In this document: one piece after another, positions 48,547-60,700 of the stretch | Position numbering within the stretch: position 1 is the stretch's first letter | Layout of the letters: each line of letters begins with the position of its first letter | Assembly (NCBI GenBank): GCA_024336345.1 | Contig: JANFOG010000010.1 | Span: 1,550,001-1,614,000 of the forward strand | Origin: Mariannaea sp. PMI_226 | Taxonomy: Eukaryota; Ascomycota; Sordariomycetes; Hypocreales; Nectriaceae | DNA length: 64,000 nt | Direction: 5' to 3' | Notes under the pieces: model-generated | Told to the model about the DNA's origin: nothing | Databases searched by the model: none | What the model saw: the letters and a program-made list of their open reading frames with translations, nothing else | Translations under genes and position numbers: made by a program

Positions 48547-49146
48547 ATGGCCCTACATCAAGATTCGTCCTTGTTCTCTCATATGCGTGATATCTATCAC
48601 CAGTATCGATTGACCCCCGACCCCAAAGACAAACAGTCGTTCTACTCTACAGAATGCCGTCAGATATGTCGCCAAGATCCGAGCTACGCTGCCCGCGAAA
48701 GTGAAACGATTGTTCGGTACCTCAGAGAATCTGGGCAACTTATAAATCGTATTCTCAGGGAATCGGGCTTAATAAACACAGATACGGAATCGCTGCCAGT
48801 GAAGACTAGCTGTTACACCGTCCGCCCACTAGCCAAAAGCGAGACGGAAGAGTTTGGCAGCTCCGCAGTTGTTGCACCTGCCGGCTATTCGTCCGTTGAA
48901 GAGCTTCGACTCAAGGCAAAGAGCGAGAAATGGGTTGGTCTGAGAGTCAATATGTGGACGGATGATGGGTTTGGGAAAGGGTTGTTGGTCAAAGTCAAAT
49001 ATTGGTGGCGCTTGGAGGGCGCGGGAGGTGATGGAAGCGATGACGGGGTGTGGAAGCAAATTTTGCATGATATCTTGTATTTGGGGCCGCGAAATGGGAC
49101 CGAAGAGAGTGAAGGGGGAATCTTGGTTGAGGATTTGATGGCTTAG
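48547..49146 (+). CDS. Hypothetical soluble protein
   Basis: A single-exon frame of 199 residues from the ATG at 48547, which begins MALHQDSSLFSHMRDIYHQY. An upstream in-frame ATG at 48391 would add 52 residues of hydrophobic, low-quality sequence lying in AT-rich DNA, so I prefer the later start. Visible features are a helix-rich N-terminal half (YAARESETIVRYLRESGQLINRIL) and a beta-rich C-terminal half (KWVGLRVNMWTDDGFGKGLLVKVKYWWRLEG) ending in an acidic tail. No signal peptide or membrane segment, and the family is not recognised. An NTF2-like fold is a guess from the helix-then-sheet order. Confidence 0.55.
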   Translation: MALHQDSSLFSHMRDIYHQYRLTPDPKDKQSFYSTECRQICRQDPSYAARESETIVRYLRESGQLINRILRESGLINTDTESLPVKTSCYTVRPLAKSETEEFGSSAVVAPAGYSSVEELRLKAKSEKWVGLRVNMWTDDGFGKGLLVKVKYWWRLEGAGGDGSDDGVWKQILHDILYLGPRNGTEESEGGILVEDLMA

Positions 49147-49425
49147 ATTTGTGAGCTTAGATGGTGGGTGTGTATGCCGCTCCTTTTTTAACAACATATC
49201 ACATTACCCTCGTATTCATTGAGACACCTGACGCTGTGGTTCGATACTAGACTTGTTTTAACAGACTAAAGAAAGGAATTCAATGATCAGTTCCTCCACG
49301 TTGAGAAGGATTTCAGTAGGAGCCTATTGTGACGAGCTATTGGATTGTTTCATTTTTCCAGTCATGCTAAACGAACTTCAAAGATGGCTGAGATTGTTAG
49401 CCTCTGGGTTTTTCCAGAAGAATCC

Positions 49426-50682
49426 TTACGCCTGCTCTAGCGCACCTGCTTCTCGACGGCTCACGCTTTGAGAGTCGTAGTATGGCCTTTCACCGAGACT
49501 GACGGATCGTGACCCAGTCCGCTCGCCTAACCCCTGGTTTATGTAGTCTGGGGTAGCTGCGTGGTAGACACTCCGATTATCCCAGATGGCAAGGTCGTTG
49601 ACGTTCTGCCAACGGTTGCGGACTTGGAGGTCGTGGTTCTCGACGATCAGCTGAACGAACCAATCTAGAAAGTGTCGCGACTCGTCTTCGGTTAGGCCAT
49701 GGATTTTTTGGACGTGGTGGCCTACAGCGAACACACTTTTCCATCCCGTGACAGGGTTGGTGCGAATCACTGGATGAATGGCTTCGAGGACGTCACCGAT
49801 GTTCTCAGGCGCGCCGCGCGGGGTTGAGAATAGAGAGAAGCCGTTATGGTCGGCTGCCGCCTTGAACCCAGGTTGCGCGTAGTACGCGGTCAAGCCATCC
49901 AATAGTTTCTGGATAGGCTTTGAGATGCGGTCGTAGAGCTCATAGCCCGAAGCCCAAAGCGTATCTGTGTCTTGGTGAGATACTGTGCAATGCCGACCTG
50001 ATTAAAATGATAAGATCACTTACCTCCACCAGTTTCTGGTAGCTGTGTGAGTCTGAGCAATGCATAATCGCTAGGGATTGGCTCGAATGTGATATCAGAG
50101 TGCCACTGTGACTTCTGGCTCTGACGTTTGTTGGTGTTCAGGAATCGATCAGAATATATTTTCTTGGCTTGTTCTGAGGAAATGATGCTAATCTCATTAT
50201 CCTCAACACCGTGATCCCGAGCTGCATTATTGACCGGATGAATGTGTAGGCCAGAGGTCTCAGGTTTCCCTGTGAGTAGGCCTAGCCGATGCACAAGCTC
50301 CTTTTGGAGATCATTCGTGATGTTGTCCTGCTTGCGGAAGAAGACCACTCCACGCTCAGAGACTAATTTGCATTATTAGCACCTGGATCGCCGGGATCTT
50401 GGTAATGTTATGATATTCCGTACTTGTGATGGCCAAATCCCGAAGCAGGTCATCTGAGTTTGGTGCTCTCAGCCATTCAGCTAGGTCAACTCCAACGAAT
50501 TCTCTGCCTATCACAGGAGTGACATCAAACTTTTCATACTTATCAAGTGCGCCGCTCAGTTTCAGCGGTTCACGGTGACCTGTTTCGAGCTTCGGTAAAG
50601 TCTGGTTCTCTACAGCCGGTGCCAACTTTTGCTTGACAATCTCTGTAACTTGAGCCTCACTTTCAGCAGCTGGTGGAGCCAT
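49426..50682 (-). CDS. TauD/TfdA-family Fe(II)/2-oxoglutarate dioxygenase
   Basis: A non-haem iron dioxygenase of the taurine/alkylsulfonate type; it couples 2-oxoglutarate decarboxylation to substrate hydroxylation, sometimes freeing sulfite from sulfonates. Exons 50682-50424, 50362-50024 and 49970-49426 give 380 residues, normal for fungal members. The iron ligands are His174 and Asp176 in SQWHSDITFE and a distal His336 in NRSVYHAATPDY. RGVVFFRKQD precedes them and LPETGGDTDTLWASGYE follows, both typical. A conserved arginine in GERTGSRSVSLGERP is placed to bind 2-oxoglutarate. A TTTATAAG box lies about 95 bases upstream (50777-50784). The exact substrate is unknown; sulfonate catabolism (Jlp1-like) is the leading guess. 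Confidence 0.93.
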
Positions 50683-50776
50683 GGTGTGTTGCGCTTTTCT
50701 CGGAAGAATAAAAAAAGAATATGAATCTGTCTTGTGTTTGAGTGTTCATGGGAACATGAAATGGATTCCTTTCATA

Positions 50777-50784
50777 CTTATAAA
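50777..50784 (-). promoter_or_regulatory. TATA-like box of the dioxygenase gene
   Basis: TTTATAAG on the minus strand about 95 bases before the ATG at 50682. Confidence 0.45.
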
Positions 50785-51681
50785 GTGATTTCATTCTGGA
50801 GTCAATTGCATAGTCTATGGTATGGCCGACTTTCCTTGCTCGAAAACATGAGTGCGTTGGGACAATTATGCAACATCTCCCCCAATTTCGCCATTCGTAC
50901 CTCAACATCGTGAGCGATTATCAGCCAGCGATTGATGGCAGCCTTGTTGCCAGAAAGGGCAATTTGAGACGGGTCTCGGCACAAGGGGCGCATTGGAAAC
51001 ACTGCAATGTCATGTAAGTACAAAGTTGCCCCAGTCCTACGAGGCGGGTGTGCCAAGTTGGGCTTTGACGTGATCCTGGCGCAATATCACGATTGCGTCA
51101 TCGCGAGCAAGCAAGGCTTCCAGTATTGAACATCCGTACCCAGGGCCCATTGACAGTGGTGAATTAATGAGACATTTGATTTCGTCGATTACCAATCAAC
51201 AGAGCATTATTGAGCCAAAATAGCGGCCTCCTCAATCTTCGAGGTAGACTATGTGGTTCGATGTCAACTCTCTTTTTTGAGTGCCTGCAGCAGGAGCGGG
51301 ATGCGAATGACATCGCTTCAGCCAGAAGGCGGGCGGGGATCGTTGTTTGTATCGGCATTAATTATTAAAAAAAAGTTGTCCGTAAGCTCAGCCGGGATGA
51401 AGTCCAATACTTGCAGTTTTTGCGAGCTCAATGCTCGACCTAAAACAGCAATTTGCTTGTTGCTGTTTCTCACGATGTCTCCAAGCACAAAAAGCATTCA
51501 CCAGTATCACAAAAGCTACTATACCAAATTTCATTGACTCGGACTCCCTCTCCAAAAATAACAATGAGGGAGACAAAGTCGTCTTGCAATTAGAAGCTGA
51601 GCGTCAAAGGACATCTAGGTTAATTTTCGCTAAATTGGTGAGCCGAGGAACGGATACAAAGCCTTTATTGTTCATTTATAC
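50785..51681. other. Intergenic, no gene seen
   Basis: Upstream flank of the dioxygenase and downstream flank of the next regulator. Short plus-strand frames overlap the regulator antisense and are not supported. Confidence 0.5.
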
Positions 51682-53330
51682 CTATCCTCTCCGAATTTCC
51701 ATCCCAGCATTGATTTCTATCCAGATAGCGTTGCTATCTTCCTTGCAAAGGCTACCCGTCTGGACCACACGATTCAGGTAGCCCTCAAAGTCATCCTCAG
51801 ACGTCAAATGGCAGCCTCTGCAAATAGTACGCAATAAAGCAATCCACCAACCTCGGTAGCCTTCAATGTCGTTTGATGGCTTCGAAGAGGCAGCACCAAT
51901 GAAGCAAATCCACAGGAGATACAGGTTTGGAAGTTGAGCGCCAAAACTTGGACTGTTTGTGGCTATGTATTGGCACACAGATTCGTGAAGACGGCGCAAC
52001 AGAATATCGTAAATACCAGCAGTGCGAGGGATTTGACGAAGAAACAGGTAGATGTAAATGGTGGCTGCTATTCTTTTAGGTTCGTAGTAGGAAAAGGGGT
52101 AGGGATCTCGCGGTAAGGAATGTAGCGAGTGCTCAACCATGTAAAGGCCATTGCTAAACGCCAGACGTTGCGAGAGCGAGATATTGGGGAGAGAAAGGTA
52201 AGCCGAGAGTTCCGAGATGGTTCCAAATACAGATTCTATACTTGGAGATATAGACGCCTTCCGTGAATGGGACCTCGATACAAGCGAGCTGGAATCCGTT
52301 ACAGGGAACTGTGGTTTCTCGCTGGTGAAAGCTGCGGAACAGAGGTCTGACCTTTGTTCTGATAAGCACGGAGTACCCACATAGAACAAGCATCTTACCA
52401 ACAAATAGCCCTTTGCAACAACCAAGATCCACAGGTGTCCTTGGCTTGCTTGCCAAGTTTTTGTAAACCACCTCTCTGAAGAACCATTTGCTTAAGTCCT
52501 TGAATATTCCAACGAGCATCTCGGGATCGGCCGTCTATTAGCTATCCACTAGCGTCAACCATATTCCATCTGATCGGTGTAACAGACTTACGTCAAATGT
52601 AGCTAATGCAGCCACAGCACCAATTGTCCCGTCTGTAAGTTGTAATGGTGCCTTTGCTATCCGTTCATTTACTATCCTCAAGGCTTCGCCACGATGCATG
52701 AAACAAAGAGGAGAAATGTTAGTCCCATTTCGAAGATCATTATGCAAGCTCGCGAGCGAGAAAAGACCGTGAAGTAGAGCAGCGTCTGTGATGGCATATG
52801 ACAGCTGGGAAGCTTCAGGGTTCAACACCATAGCATTTTGCATGTAAGAAGTTGCATATACTGGCAACGTTTGGTTAGAGTAGAAATATTAGGTGGAGGG
52901 AGAACGAACTTGATTTTAAGAGATGTTCTTGTGACAAACCTAGCTTAATTGGAAGAGCGTGAAATGGGTCGCTTCTGCTTGCGGTAATTGTCGGCACTAT
53001 GAATGTCGCCGTTGCTGGTGATATCTCTCCCTCATTGCCCCCATTATCTTGAACCCTGCCGACTAATTTGTTTTGTTTTGTTTTTCTCTTCTCTAGCTCA
53101 GGCTTGGATCGAAATTTACCCATCAATGTCGACTGAGGCTGCAGCTCGCCTTTCGGAGAAGCATCGGCACTCGATACAGCGCTTCTCTTCTTCCGAAAAA
53201 AGGCGCGCATAGCATGTTGGCGAAGCCGGGTTTCGGATTGAGAGTAGATCAAAGACTGCGTAGAATTCGAGGGCTTGCCAAGGACAATACTAGCGAACTC
53301 TACTTGCGGCGTATTGACTGTGGCATCCAT
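51682..53330 (-). CDS. Fungal_trans_2-type regulator-like protein without zinc cluster
   Basis: A protein of the fungal transcription-factor-like family (Fungal_trans_2, sometimes called tachykinin-like) that lacks a zinc cluster. Exons 53330-52910, 52860-52592, 52541-52399 and 52351-51682 give 500 residues. The second intron must end at the first of two possible AGs, since only that frame yields RWNIQGLKQMVLQRGGLQKL, the family's signature helix. The N-terminus is basic and hydrophilic (RAFFRKKRSAVSS) with a predicted nuclear signal. RSDPFHALPIKLG marks the typical start of the domain, and AALLHGLFSLASLHND and LLQRAICWSDL follow. A TATAAAAAG box lies 64-72 bases upstream. Function is presumably regulatory, but it has no visible DNA-binding domain. 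Confidence 0.85.
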
Positions 53331-53393
53331 AGTACCGTCCGCAGAGCTAATGAGAATGGAATAATAGTTTAAAGAAAATTACAAGGGTTTCTG

Positions 53394-53402
53394 CTTTTTA
53401 TA
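53394..53402 (-). promoter_or_regulatory. TATA box of the Fungal_trans_2 gene
   Basis: TATAAAAAG on the minus strand, 64-72 bases upstream of the ATG at 53330. Confidence 0.55.
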
Positions 53403-53647
53403 GCACCACCTACCAAAACTGTTCATATTGGAACGCCGGAAGGGGGGGCAAAAACCGCTTCACTATGATTAGTTAGCTCACCTGCATGGAGGCTTATTAT
53501 AAATAAATCCGTTTGTTCGTTCGATGACCCTTGATCCTATATATTTAGCGATTGTATTACTGTGAGCTAGGTACCTAGAGTGCGCCACTGAGGAATCGCC
53601 GTAGTCTTTGACGGGTATGGTTCAAGATTCAGATGGCGCTATCACTT

Positions 53648-53940
53648 TTACAAATTATGTTCCTTGTAACCCTGCAGGTGGCTCATTGGGTGAGGAGGTA
53701 TCCAATTTGCAAATCTCGCCGCATTCAGAGCGGAGCTAAACCAACTGTCCGTTGGAACAACGCCAAAGTGTGGTATTTTGAGTGTTTCATAATTGGGCTT
53801 ATATTGGAGTAGCTCGTTCACCGGTTCTTGAACTAAAGAAATATTCTGTCTTCCGCCCGTCTGCAATCTAATAAAAACCTGTCCTGTGCTTAGCCGACGG
53901 CCGTCTCTAGGAGCAAGTATCAGTTGTATAGCGTTTGACT
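53648..53940 (-). other. Unassigned open segment, possible 3' exon or gene relic
   Basis: An open minus-strand frame of roughly 97 codons, ending in stop at 53648, reads protein-like: GRRLSTGQVFIRLQTGG, then YETLKIPHFGVVPTDSW, and NAARFANWIPPHPMSHL. It has no ATG near its start and is bounded upstream by a stop, so it would need an upstream exon or be a relic of a lost gene. I do not recognise the family. Confidence 0.3.
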
Positions 53941-54418
53941 ATAGGTACGGACTAGATCTACCAGTATGCTATGGGCGAACTTCTCCGTCATATACGTTGT
54001 CTTGACCAGTGAAGCAAACTGTCTTGGCATCTAGTAGCCAGACATTCATCGCAATTGGTGAAGAGTATGCAAATACCACCGGTGCAATCAATTAACCAAG
54101 TGGGAAACGAACGCTATTTTCTATTTTCTGGTCATGTTCTGACAACATCTTACAAACTGGGGATTTTGGATAGCATAATACTGCACAAAAAATTGGGAAA
54201 TATTAAATCCGCGTAATCTGCATGCCTAGAAGATTACGCGGCAGTTGGACTCAGTAGACGTGAAGTGATTGCAGATACTAAAGAGAATATATTCGATGCT
54301 TTCGGGCGCGCAGCTATTGGTCTGTGAGAACGGAATAAGGACTGCGATTGTGTAGTCATGCATCAGTGCTATCTGCTTGGCACCATCATGGTGAACTTTC
54401 TCTATATATAACTTGATT

Positions 54419-55677
54419 TCACTTTAAAAGTAAAGACCAATCCTCGTTCTTAATATACTGCTCAATTGGAGTAACTGGGACCTCAACACCTAGCTTTTAT
54501 TGGGAAGTAATAAGTTAGAACACATCGCAACAAGCTCGAAACATCATGATCAGGCACTTACATCTTGGGCGTAAACAACGGACGGATCGCCACCGTCATA
54601 GCCGAAATCTTGGGCGTATGCATACATCTCCGCAATTTCTTCCCCATACCCGCCTGGGGCAAGCTTATCATGCTCTGACACGGTGCCTTTTTCAAAAGTA
54701 GCTGGTATGCCCATAACGTCACTCCAGAGCTTGACGTAGTCAGACCAGGTGAGGCGATTGCCAAATGCCAGAAGATTTTTGCCAGCAGGGACTTGGGTAA
54801 GAGCTTTAACGAAATATCCAGCGTCGGAGGGAACAACGAGTGGGATTGGAACGTCACCACTTCCCGGTATACGGAGAGTCATAGACCCATCCGGGTGCTA
54901 CATTTTTGTTAGAACTTCGTCAACATTGAAGAGAGATTAGTCCAACAAACCTTTTCCCATGGCACTGCAGCCTGACCCCACTTCCAGTTGGTGATAAAGA
55001 GTCCCATCTGGAGGATTGACATCTTCCGAGCTAATGCAGGATGTACACTATTGATGTAGTCCACGACATGGGCCTTTGAGTCGAAATGGAAAACGCCGGC
55101 ATACTTTCCTCCGCTCCATTTCTTGGCATCTGACAGTGACGACCACACGAACAGATCCAGTGTATCCATAGTAGCGGCAACGGCATCAGCAATATTTTTC
55201 CCCTGCTGAAGCTCTTCCTCATAACACCATTCTCTCAAAGTCTGACCTGGTTTAAGCTTGGCTTCGTCTTCTGCTGTTGGCATTGCAAAAGCGGTCGAAA
55301 ACGCAGTATTTCCAAATACAACAGAAGCACCCTTGACAGCAGCCTTAATCGAGTCCACATCATTGGCGTCTCCCTGAACCATCTCAATACCTTTAGCAGC
55401 AAATGCTCTGCTTTCCGGCTTCGAAAGGTCACGGGTAACACCTCGGATCTTCCAACTCCCTTCCTTGAGGAAGACATCAGCAACAGAAGAGCCCTACGAA
55501 GAGTTAATTAGTCTGAAATTTTTTAGAAGGGATTGCAGCCAAAATTGGAAGACGATCAACGATCGGCCATGACGAGGCGGATGAATTACCGCGCCACGAT
55601 GACAGTAACTATAGTAAAGATAGCCATGAACATACCTGGTTGCCAGTAATGGCAATAATCACTATGAGTTTCGACAT
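54419..55677 (-). CDS. NmrA-like NAD(P)-binding protein
   Basis: A Rossmann-fold protein of the NmrA family, related to atypical short-chain dehydrogenases and to the nitrogen regulator NmrA. Exons 55677-55636, 55493-54951, 54897-54562 and 54493-54419 give 331 residues. The dinucleotide motif is split by the first intron: ITGNQ-GSSVADVFLKEG, a relaxed form of G-x-x-G-x-x-A/G. Then VRGVTRDLS-type sequence (RGVTRDLSKPESRAFAA) binds the cofactor ribose region, and LDLFVWSSLSDAKKWSGGKY follows. The C-terminal exon, LGVEVPVTPIEQYIKNEDW, is short and found only by splicing. The role could be an oxidoreductase or a redox-sensing regulator; the lack of a clear YxxxK pair favours the latter. A TATATAAG box lies at 55770-55777. 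Confidence 0.9.
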
Positions 55678-55769
55678 TTTTCTTTCTGAATGATATTGAG
55701 AGGAGATAATCGATAAAATGAGTCTGTACTATCTGGAAATCGTTCAAGAACCCTTGCCTTATAGCCACT

Positions 55770-55777
55770 CTTATATA
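55770..55777 (-). promoter_or_regulatory. TATA box of the NmrA-like gene
   Basis: TATATAAG on the minus strand, about 93-100 bases upstream of the ATG at 55677. Confidence 0.55.
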
Positions 55778-56355
55778 GCAGTTCATCTCGATAATTTTGA
55801 ATATTAAATCACTATCACTAAGCTTGCCATTGTGGTAGAATGAATCAATAACCCCGATAAGTCCGACTCATCGATATCAGTATATTCCAAGTCCCTGGCC
55901 AGTTGGCATGCAGACAGGAACCTATGCGTTGGTTAAACAGCGTGGCTTTTCGTAAAGCCTACGTTTCCGAGTTATTTGTCAACTTCTCTTCATTAGGTAT
56001 TTGGTATACAAGCATGCCCATCCTTGTTAGCAAATCGGATCGACTGAAAAGTAGAGCTACTTAATCTCTGCTCTGCTTTGATCACTAATCATGCATCATA
56101 TAAATAATTTTAGGATTACGTCAAGAGAACCCCAGAAAGCTTGGTTCCGGATAGCCACTAATGGATGTAGCCCAAGCCACATACCCCAAATTTCAAATGT
56201 TACCGTATGGGGTATGTGGTGCCACACGAAGGCCACGTAATAGAAACCGTACGATGAATTTCTAACCGCCGGTTCCCTCCTTATTTCCTTATCTTGTGTT
56301 TCTGACATAGCATCTTCCGCTCAAACATTCAAAGCGTTCTTAGAAATATAGCGAA
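55778..56355. other. Divergent intergenic interval, no gene seen
   Basis: Upstream flanks of the NmrA-like gene and the second GNAT gene. A short inverted pair lies at about 56180-56220 (CATACCCCA and TGGGGTATG), which could form a hairpin in this interval. Confidence 0.45.
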
Positions 56356-57091
56356 ATGTCCCCCAGTACATTCAACATCCGAGAGATCTGCCAAAACCCA
56401 CGGGATGGCGAATTCATACTTGCCGCCTTCGACGCCGCTTTACCGCATCTAGCATCCATAGGCAGCGATGGCCAGTGGGGCTCGCAGCCTTTCTCAGAGA
56501 AGAAGGAATATCGCGATCGCATCAACACGTCGATCTCCTTGTCCGAGGCATACCGTCTTGAGACAGAGGGGAGCGAACCCCTGCGGCTGTTTATCGCCGA
56601 GGTGCAAACAGACGATGATAGTATTAATATAGGAGGTCTGTCAGTGAGAACAGATGAACAAGACCGGCGCTTCCTCTCGGTTGCCGCTGCAACTGTAAGG
56701 GAGCACTGGTGGCCTGATTATCTCAAGATGATGGACACAGTAAAGCCCATTATTGAGAAGGCAGATGCCGATGGCGATGCATTTTATCTTGAGGTCTTGA
56801 TCTCAGATTTCCGAACTGGTTCGGCCCGCAAGGGGGCGGGTGCCGCACTGGTCAAGAAAATTAAGGATTACTCAGTATCGAGGGGCGCAAAGGTATTGTT
56901 TGTGGATTGCTGGGCGGGAAATGATGGCAATCTGGTCAAGTGGGTTTTCTAGTAGGCGTGCATCGAACGAATAACTAATATAAATCAGGTTCTATACTGG
57001 CCAAGGATTCACGCCAGTATCAGATTTTCTGGTCAAGAGACCCGACTCAGGCGATTGGCCAGGCAAGCTCCTACGGTTGAACTTGGCGTGA
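56356..57091 (+). CDS. GNAT-family N-acetyltransferase
   Basis: A second GNAT-fold acetyltransferase, unrelated in detail to the one at 8.7 kb. Exons 56356-56939 and 56989-57091 give 228 residues. The intron donor is gtgggt at 56940; it is the only choice that joins NLVK to FYTGQGFTPVSDF in frame, restoring the C-terminal 'FY-x-x-x-GF' motif of the family. Motif A is ARKGAGAALVKKIKDY near residue 160, with the acetyl-CoA pyrophosphate loop RKGAGAAL after the beta strand YLEVLISDF. The next strand, VLFVDCWAGN, is also typical. No signal peptide. Substrate unknown. Confidence 0.88.
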
Positions 57092-57795
57092 GCTCGGTGT
57101 GCTGGCCTCCTTTCTAGTTTTATGAAGTGATAATCGCGTTGGTGTCCTTTTCCATAAAACTAATTGATGAATCGTCATATATATGTTGGGCCAAATCGTT
57201 GAAATCGCTCGGGTCTTACCCTCCCCTAACACACATTTATGACAAGCCCAGCCTCCAAGTGGGATCCCCCCTCCTCACCAAACCAAGGCGAAAAGAGAGG
57301 TAAAAATATGTTGTTTTACGGAGGATAGAAACACGAACAAGAAGACTCCATTATATACCCAGTGCCTCTGGCATATATGGAGCATTCACATCTAAACCTT
57401 CGCACTCCCATGACTACTTCTAGCTCTATTAATTATCTTTTGCCGCGCCTCAATATCTCAAGTGCTAATAGAATTTCGATCATTAGGAAAAAGATTTAGT
57501 TCCATTTATCTACTTCAGCGCCTCAATATACTTCATGATTGTAATCGTCAAACGTAGCGTTAATAAGAATAGAGTTGCGCTTCTCACTAACACCATTACA
57601 ATTAAGATAACACCGAGATTTAAGAATACATTTATCTTTGATCCCCGCTTGTGATTTTGATGAGGTGTTTTTGGTGTACATTGCTAGTTTCTATTAATGT
57701 CGGGGCACTTCTAGAGCTGCCAGTAAAGGTTTATGATTAACAGAATCCGAGCCATGTATTATCATTAAACGATCTAACATATGTTGTCATCTGTC
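57092..57795. other. Intergenic, no gene seen
   Basis: Convergent 3' ends of the GNAT gene and the CHAT gene. AT-rich, no coding feature. Confidence 0.5.
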
Positions 57796-60700
57796 TCAGT
57801 CCTCGGTCATGGCGTTCCGAAGGATTCCGTAATGAACGAAAGGAATCCAATCGGCCTTGATGAGTTTGCCCTCTTTCGTTTTCCGGGCGATCAACCGAGC
57901 GTTCCGCTCACCCCTGTGTCTTAAACGTGCCAACCGAATTTGCAGAGACCTTGTCTCCATTGTCAGATTCTCTTCTTCTTCTTCTTCTTCTTCTTCTTCT
58001 TCTCTGGCGGTGATCTCGTTCGGTTGTTCAAATCCTTTTTGATTATTGAGCTTCATAACTGGCAAGTTTCGCTGTTGGCCACTCGAAACTCCATTTTGCT
58101 CTCGGATCCACTCGTCCCTCATTGCCACAACTGCGTTGTGTAGACCCTGGCAGACGGCCCCATCCTCGTCCTCATCGAAGAATTCCCTTGTTGATCTTCG
58201 TGCTATTTCAGAATATACGCCTTCAGCAACCCTCATACAAGTTTGGTCATCCACCTGCCATAGTGTGCCAATCACATGCTCAAAGCCGACCAGCTGAAAG
58301 GCACTAATGAGGTGGATACCCTCATCAACTAAATGTTCGAAGTCGTTCGTTCCAGTTAAGCAGGCAGAAAGGAATGCAAGAAACGGAGGATCTTTCCCGT
58401 GACCAGATATTCGGTAATCCAGTAAGTCTGATATCGTGAGATGTCCATCATGCAAGACTAGCCCACTGCTAAGCGGCCGCAAGGGATCTGACATGCCGTG
58501 GCCCGCAAAATGGAAGATGTCGCACTTGGATAGTTCATCTAGTACAACAGCTCGCCGTGGCTCCGCGAGACAGACTAACTCACGATGAAGGTCAGGCGCC
58601 ATGCTGGCAAGTTTGTTGATTTCTTGGGTGACAAACGGCAGGTTTCGAAGACCTGGTGTCCTGCCCATGCCGACGAGAAGCATGTTATCATCAGGGACGC
58701 GGAAGGTATTTTTATTCTCCCACATGTGCCCGAATACGAAGGCCTTTAGGGAAAAGCTGTACGAAGATATAGCATGGTCCATTAACGTCGAAGAGCCACC
58801 GTATTTACCAGCTGCGTGGATAGGGAAGTGACTTAGGGGGCCGGTCGGGATCCAGATAATCCTTGGAAGTGATGAGCTATTCGAGGAAGCAGCCTGCGGT
58901 CCGAATCCGAGGTATTCGAGAATAGGGTGAGCAACGGTATGCCAAAGCCAGTCGAGCATGCTGAGGTCGATGAGCGGCCGGGTAGACTTAAGGCGACCCA
59001 ACCATTCCTCAATGTCGTTAAATCTCAGTGCCTCGAGCCTGAAACTTCTAACATGTTCGTGTTTCTTCTGGATTACGAACGCGTCACATCGCTCTGAGCC
59101 CGTATTGATTTCGACAATGGTGTCATTGTTTCCCAGGAATTGTCTCACCTCTCCGACAGACGGTGGGCCCAGAAAATCCTTAGTTTTCTGGTCAGCCTCA
59201 ATTTCGGTAATGGTATTGTCAAATGACTTCTTTGCCTCATTGTAATCCACAAAATCGGACGCCCACTGCGCCGTTTTCGATTCCCCAAGGACCAATTCAC
59301 CGACTTGCGTCCTCTTTCGGAGTGATTCCACCCTCAAGCGTGCACGCTCAAAATTAGACGCTTCAGATGGGCTCAGCTTGTCAATGTCGACACGCGACTC
59401 CAGGATGAAGCCGGCGGTCAATCCACGACCTACTTCTAGCAACCTTAGAGCTTCGGTGGCGTTCTCTCCCGCGTTCAAAGCTGACAAGCTCGCTTGCCGA
59501 GATACGCCTGAGAGGTTTTGAAGGAAGTCTACTCGGTCCCGTTGAGATTGTGATCTCAGGTTCAGGCTAGACACAAGCTCAAGGGCTTTGTGCCAGACCT
59601 GAACAGCTTCGGTCCATTGACCTGACAAGCAATGGTGCTCGGCAATTCTTATACATGCCAAGACCCGTTTTCGAGGTGGACATGCAGGTGTATCAGCGCA
59701 AATCCTAAATATTTGCAAAGCTTTTTGCTCGTCCTCTCGCTTCGGGTCTGTCGAGGTCGTGGCTCTCAGGCATAAAGCTAGAGATAGTTCGAACAATAAT
59801 TCCTGAGTCCTTGCTGAGTCACTGACGATAACCGGAAGTCTCAAGGCATGTTGGAAATGGTCGATCGCATGGCTAATATCACTCAGGTCAGGCTCTGCAA
59901 GCTGTATAAAGCGGCTCTTGAAACATTCGGCCAATAATATTACGCCATGTGCGAGATTGGGATTTCCGTCTTGGCACTCGGACCGTGCTTGAATAGCGTA
60001 TTCAATGGCATTAGTTGAGTCCTGCTTATGTTTGCTGACAACGGCTTGTTCCCAGGCCATGACACTTCTACACCGGAGACTTTCTGCAACCCTAGCCAGA
60101 TAGGCAAACCGATGTTGTTTGAGACGACCAGTACCCTGGTCGTTATCCAAAGCTTGCAGTGTCATATCAATCATTTTGTCCAAGTCCTCTGTTGACTGGG
60201 CTTCGACAACTCGCAAAGTATAGCAATGAGAAAGGAGGCCAAGGAATGCCGGCCGCCTACCATCATTGAAAGATACGGTCTCCAGGGCTGTCTGTGCCGC
60301 TTCCAGAGCCTGGTTAAGGTGTTCAATGAGTCGACTATAGCTATACCGAGCTAAAAGTCTTCCTATACCCAGTGCGAGCGCCCAAGTATCGTCTTCTAAG
60401 CACGCATGCATTGTGATTGGATATCTGACCAACATCTCAATTCCCTGGCAGAGATCTTCAATGGCACCAGTGGCATTATATCGGCGGAGCCGCATAATTG
60501 AGAGGCAACCGCGTATTTTTGCTCGTGTCTGCTTGATGGTCCAAGCATTTATGGTGGTCTCAGTTGCAAGGTCCAGAGCAGACTCGAGGCATCGAATCGC
60601 TGTTTGTAGATCTTCATCCACTCCTTGAATATCAAAGCGAGCGCCTAGTCTGTCCGCATAACTGATAAGCCTTTGGGCCTGATCAAAATCCTGCAGGGCA

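Noticed and set aside
51431..51781. Plus-strand frame of 116 codons
   Set aside because: It begins at a non-ATG codon and overlaps the antisense of the regulator's last exon; no domain.
52154..52541. Reading the third exon of the Fungal_trans_2 gene in its longest open frame
   Set aside because: The longest frame loses the family helix; the alternative acceptor at 52542-52543 keeps frame and restores the conserved block.
57857..58143. Plus-strand frames with poly-Phe or poly-Ser runs
   Set aside because: They are antisense reflections of the GAA repeat that encodes the CHAT protein's glutamate tract.
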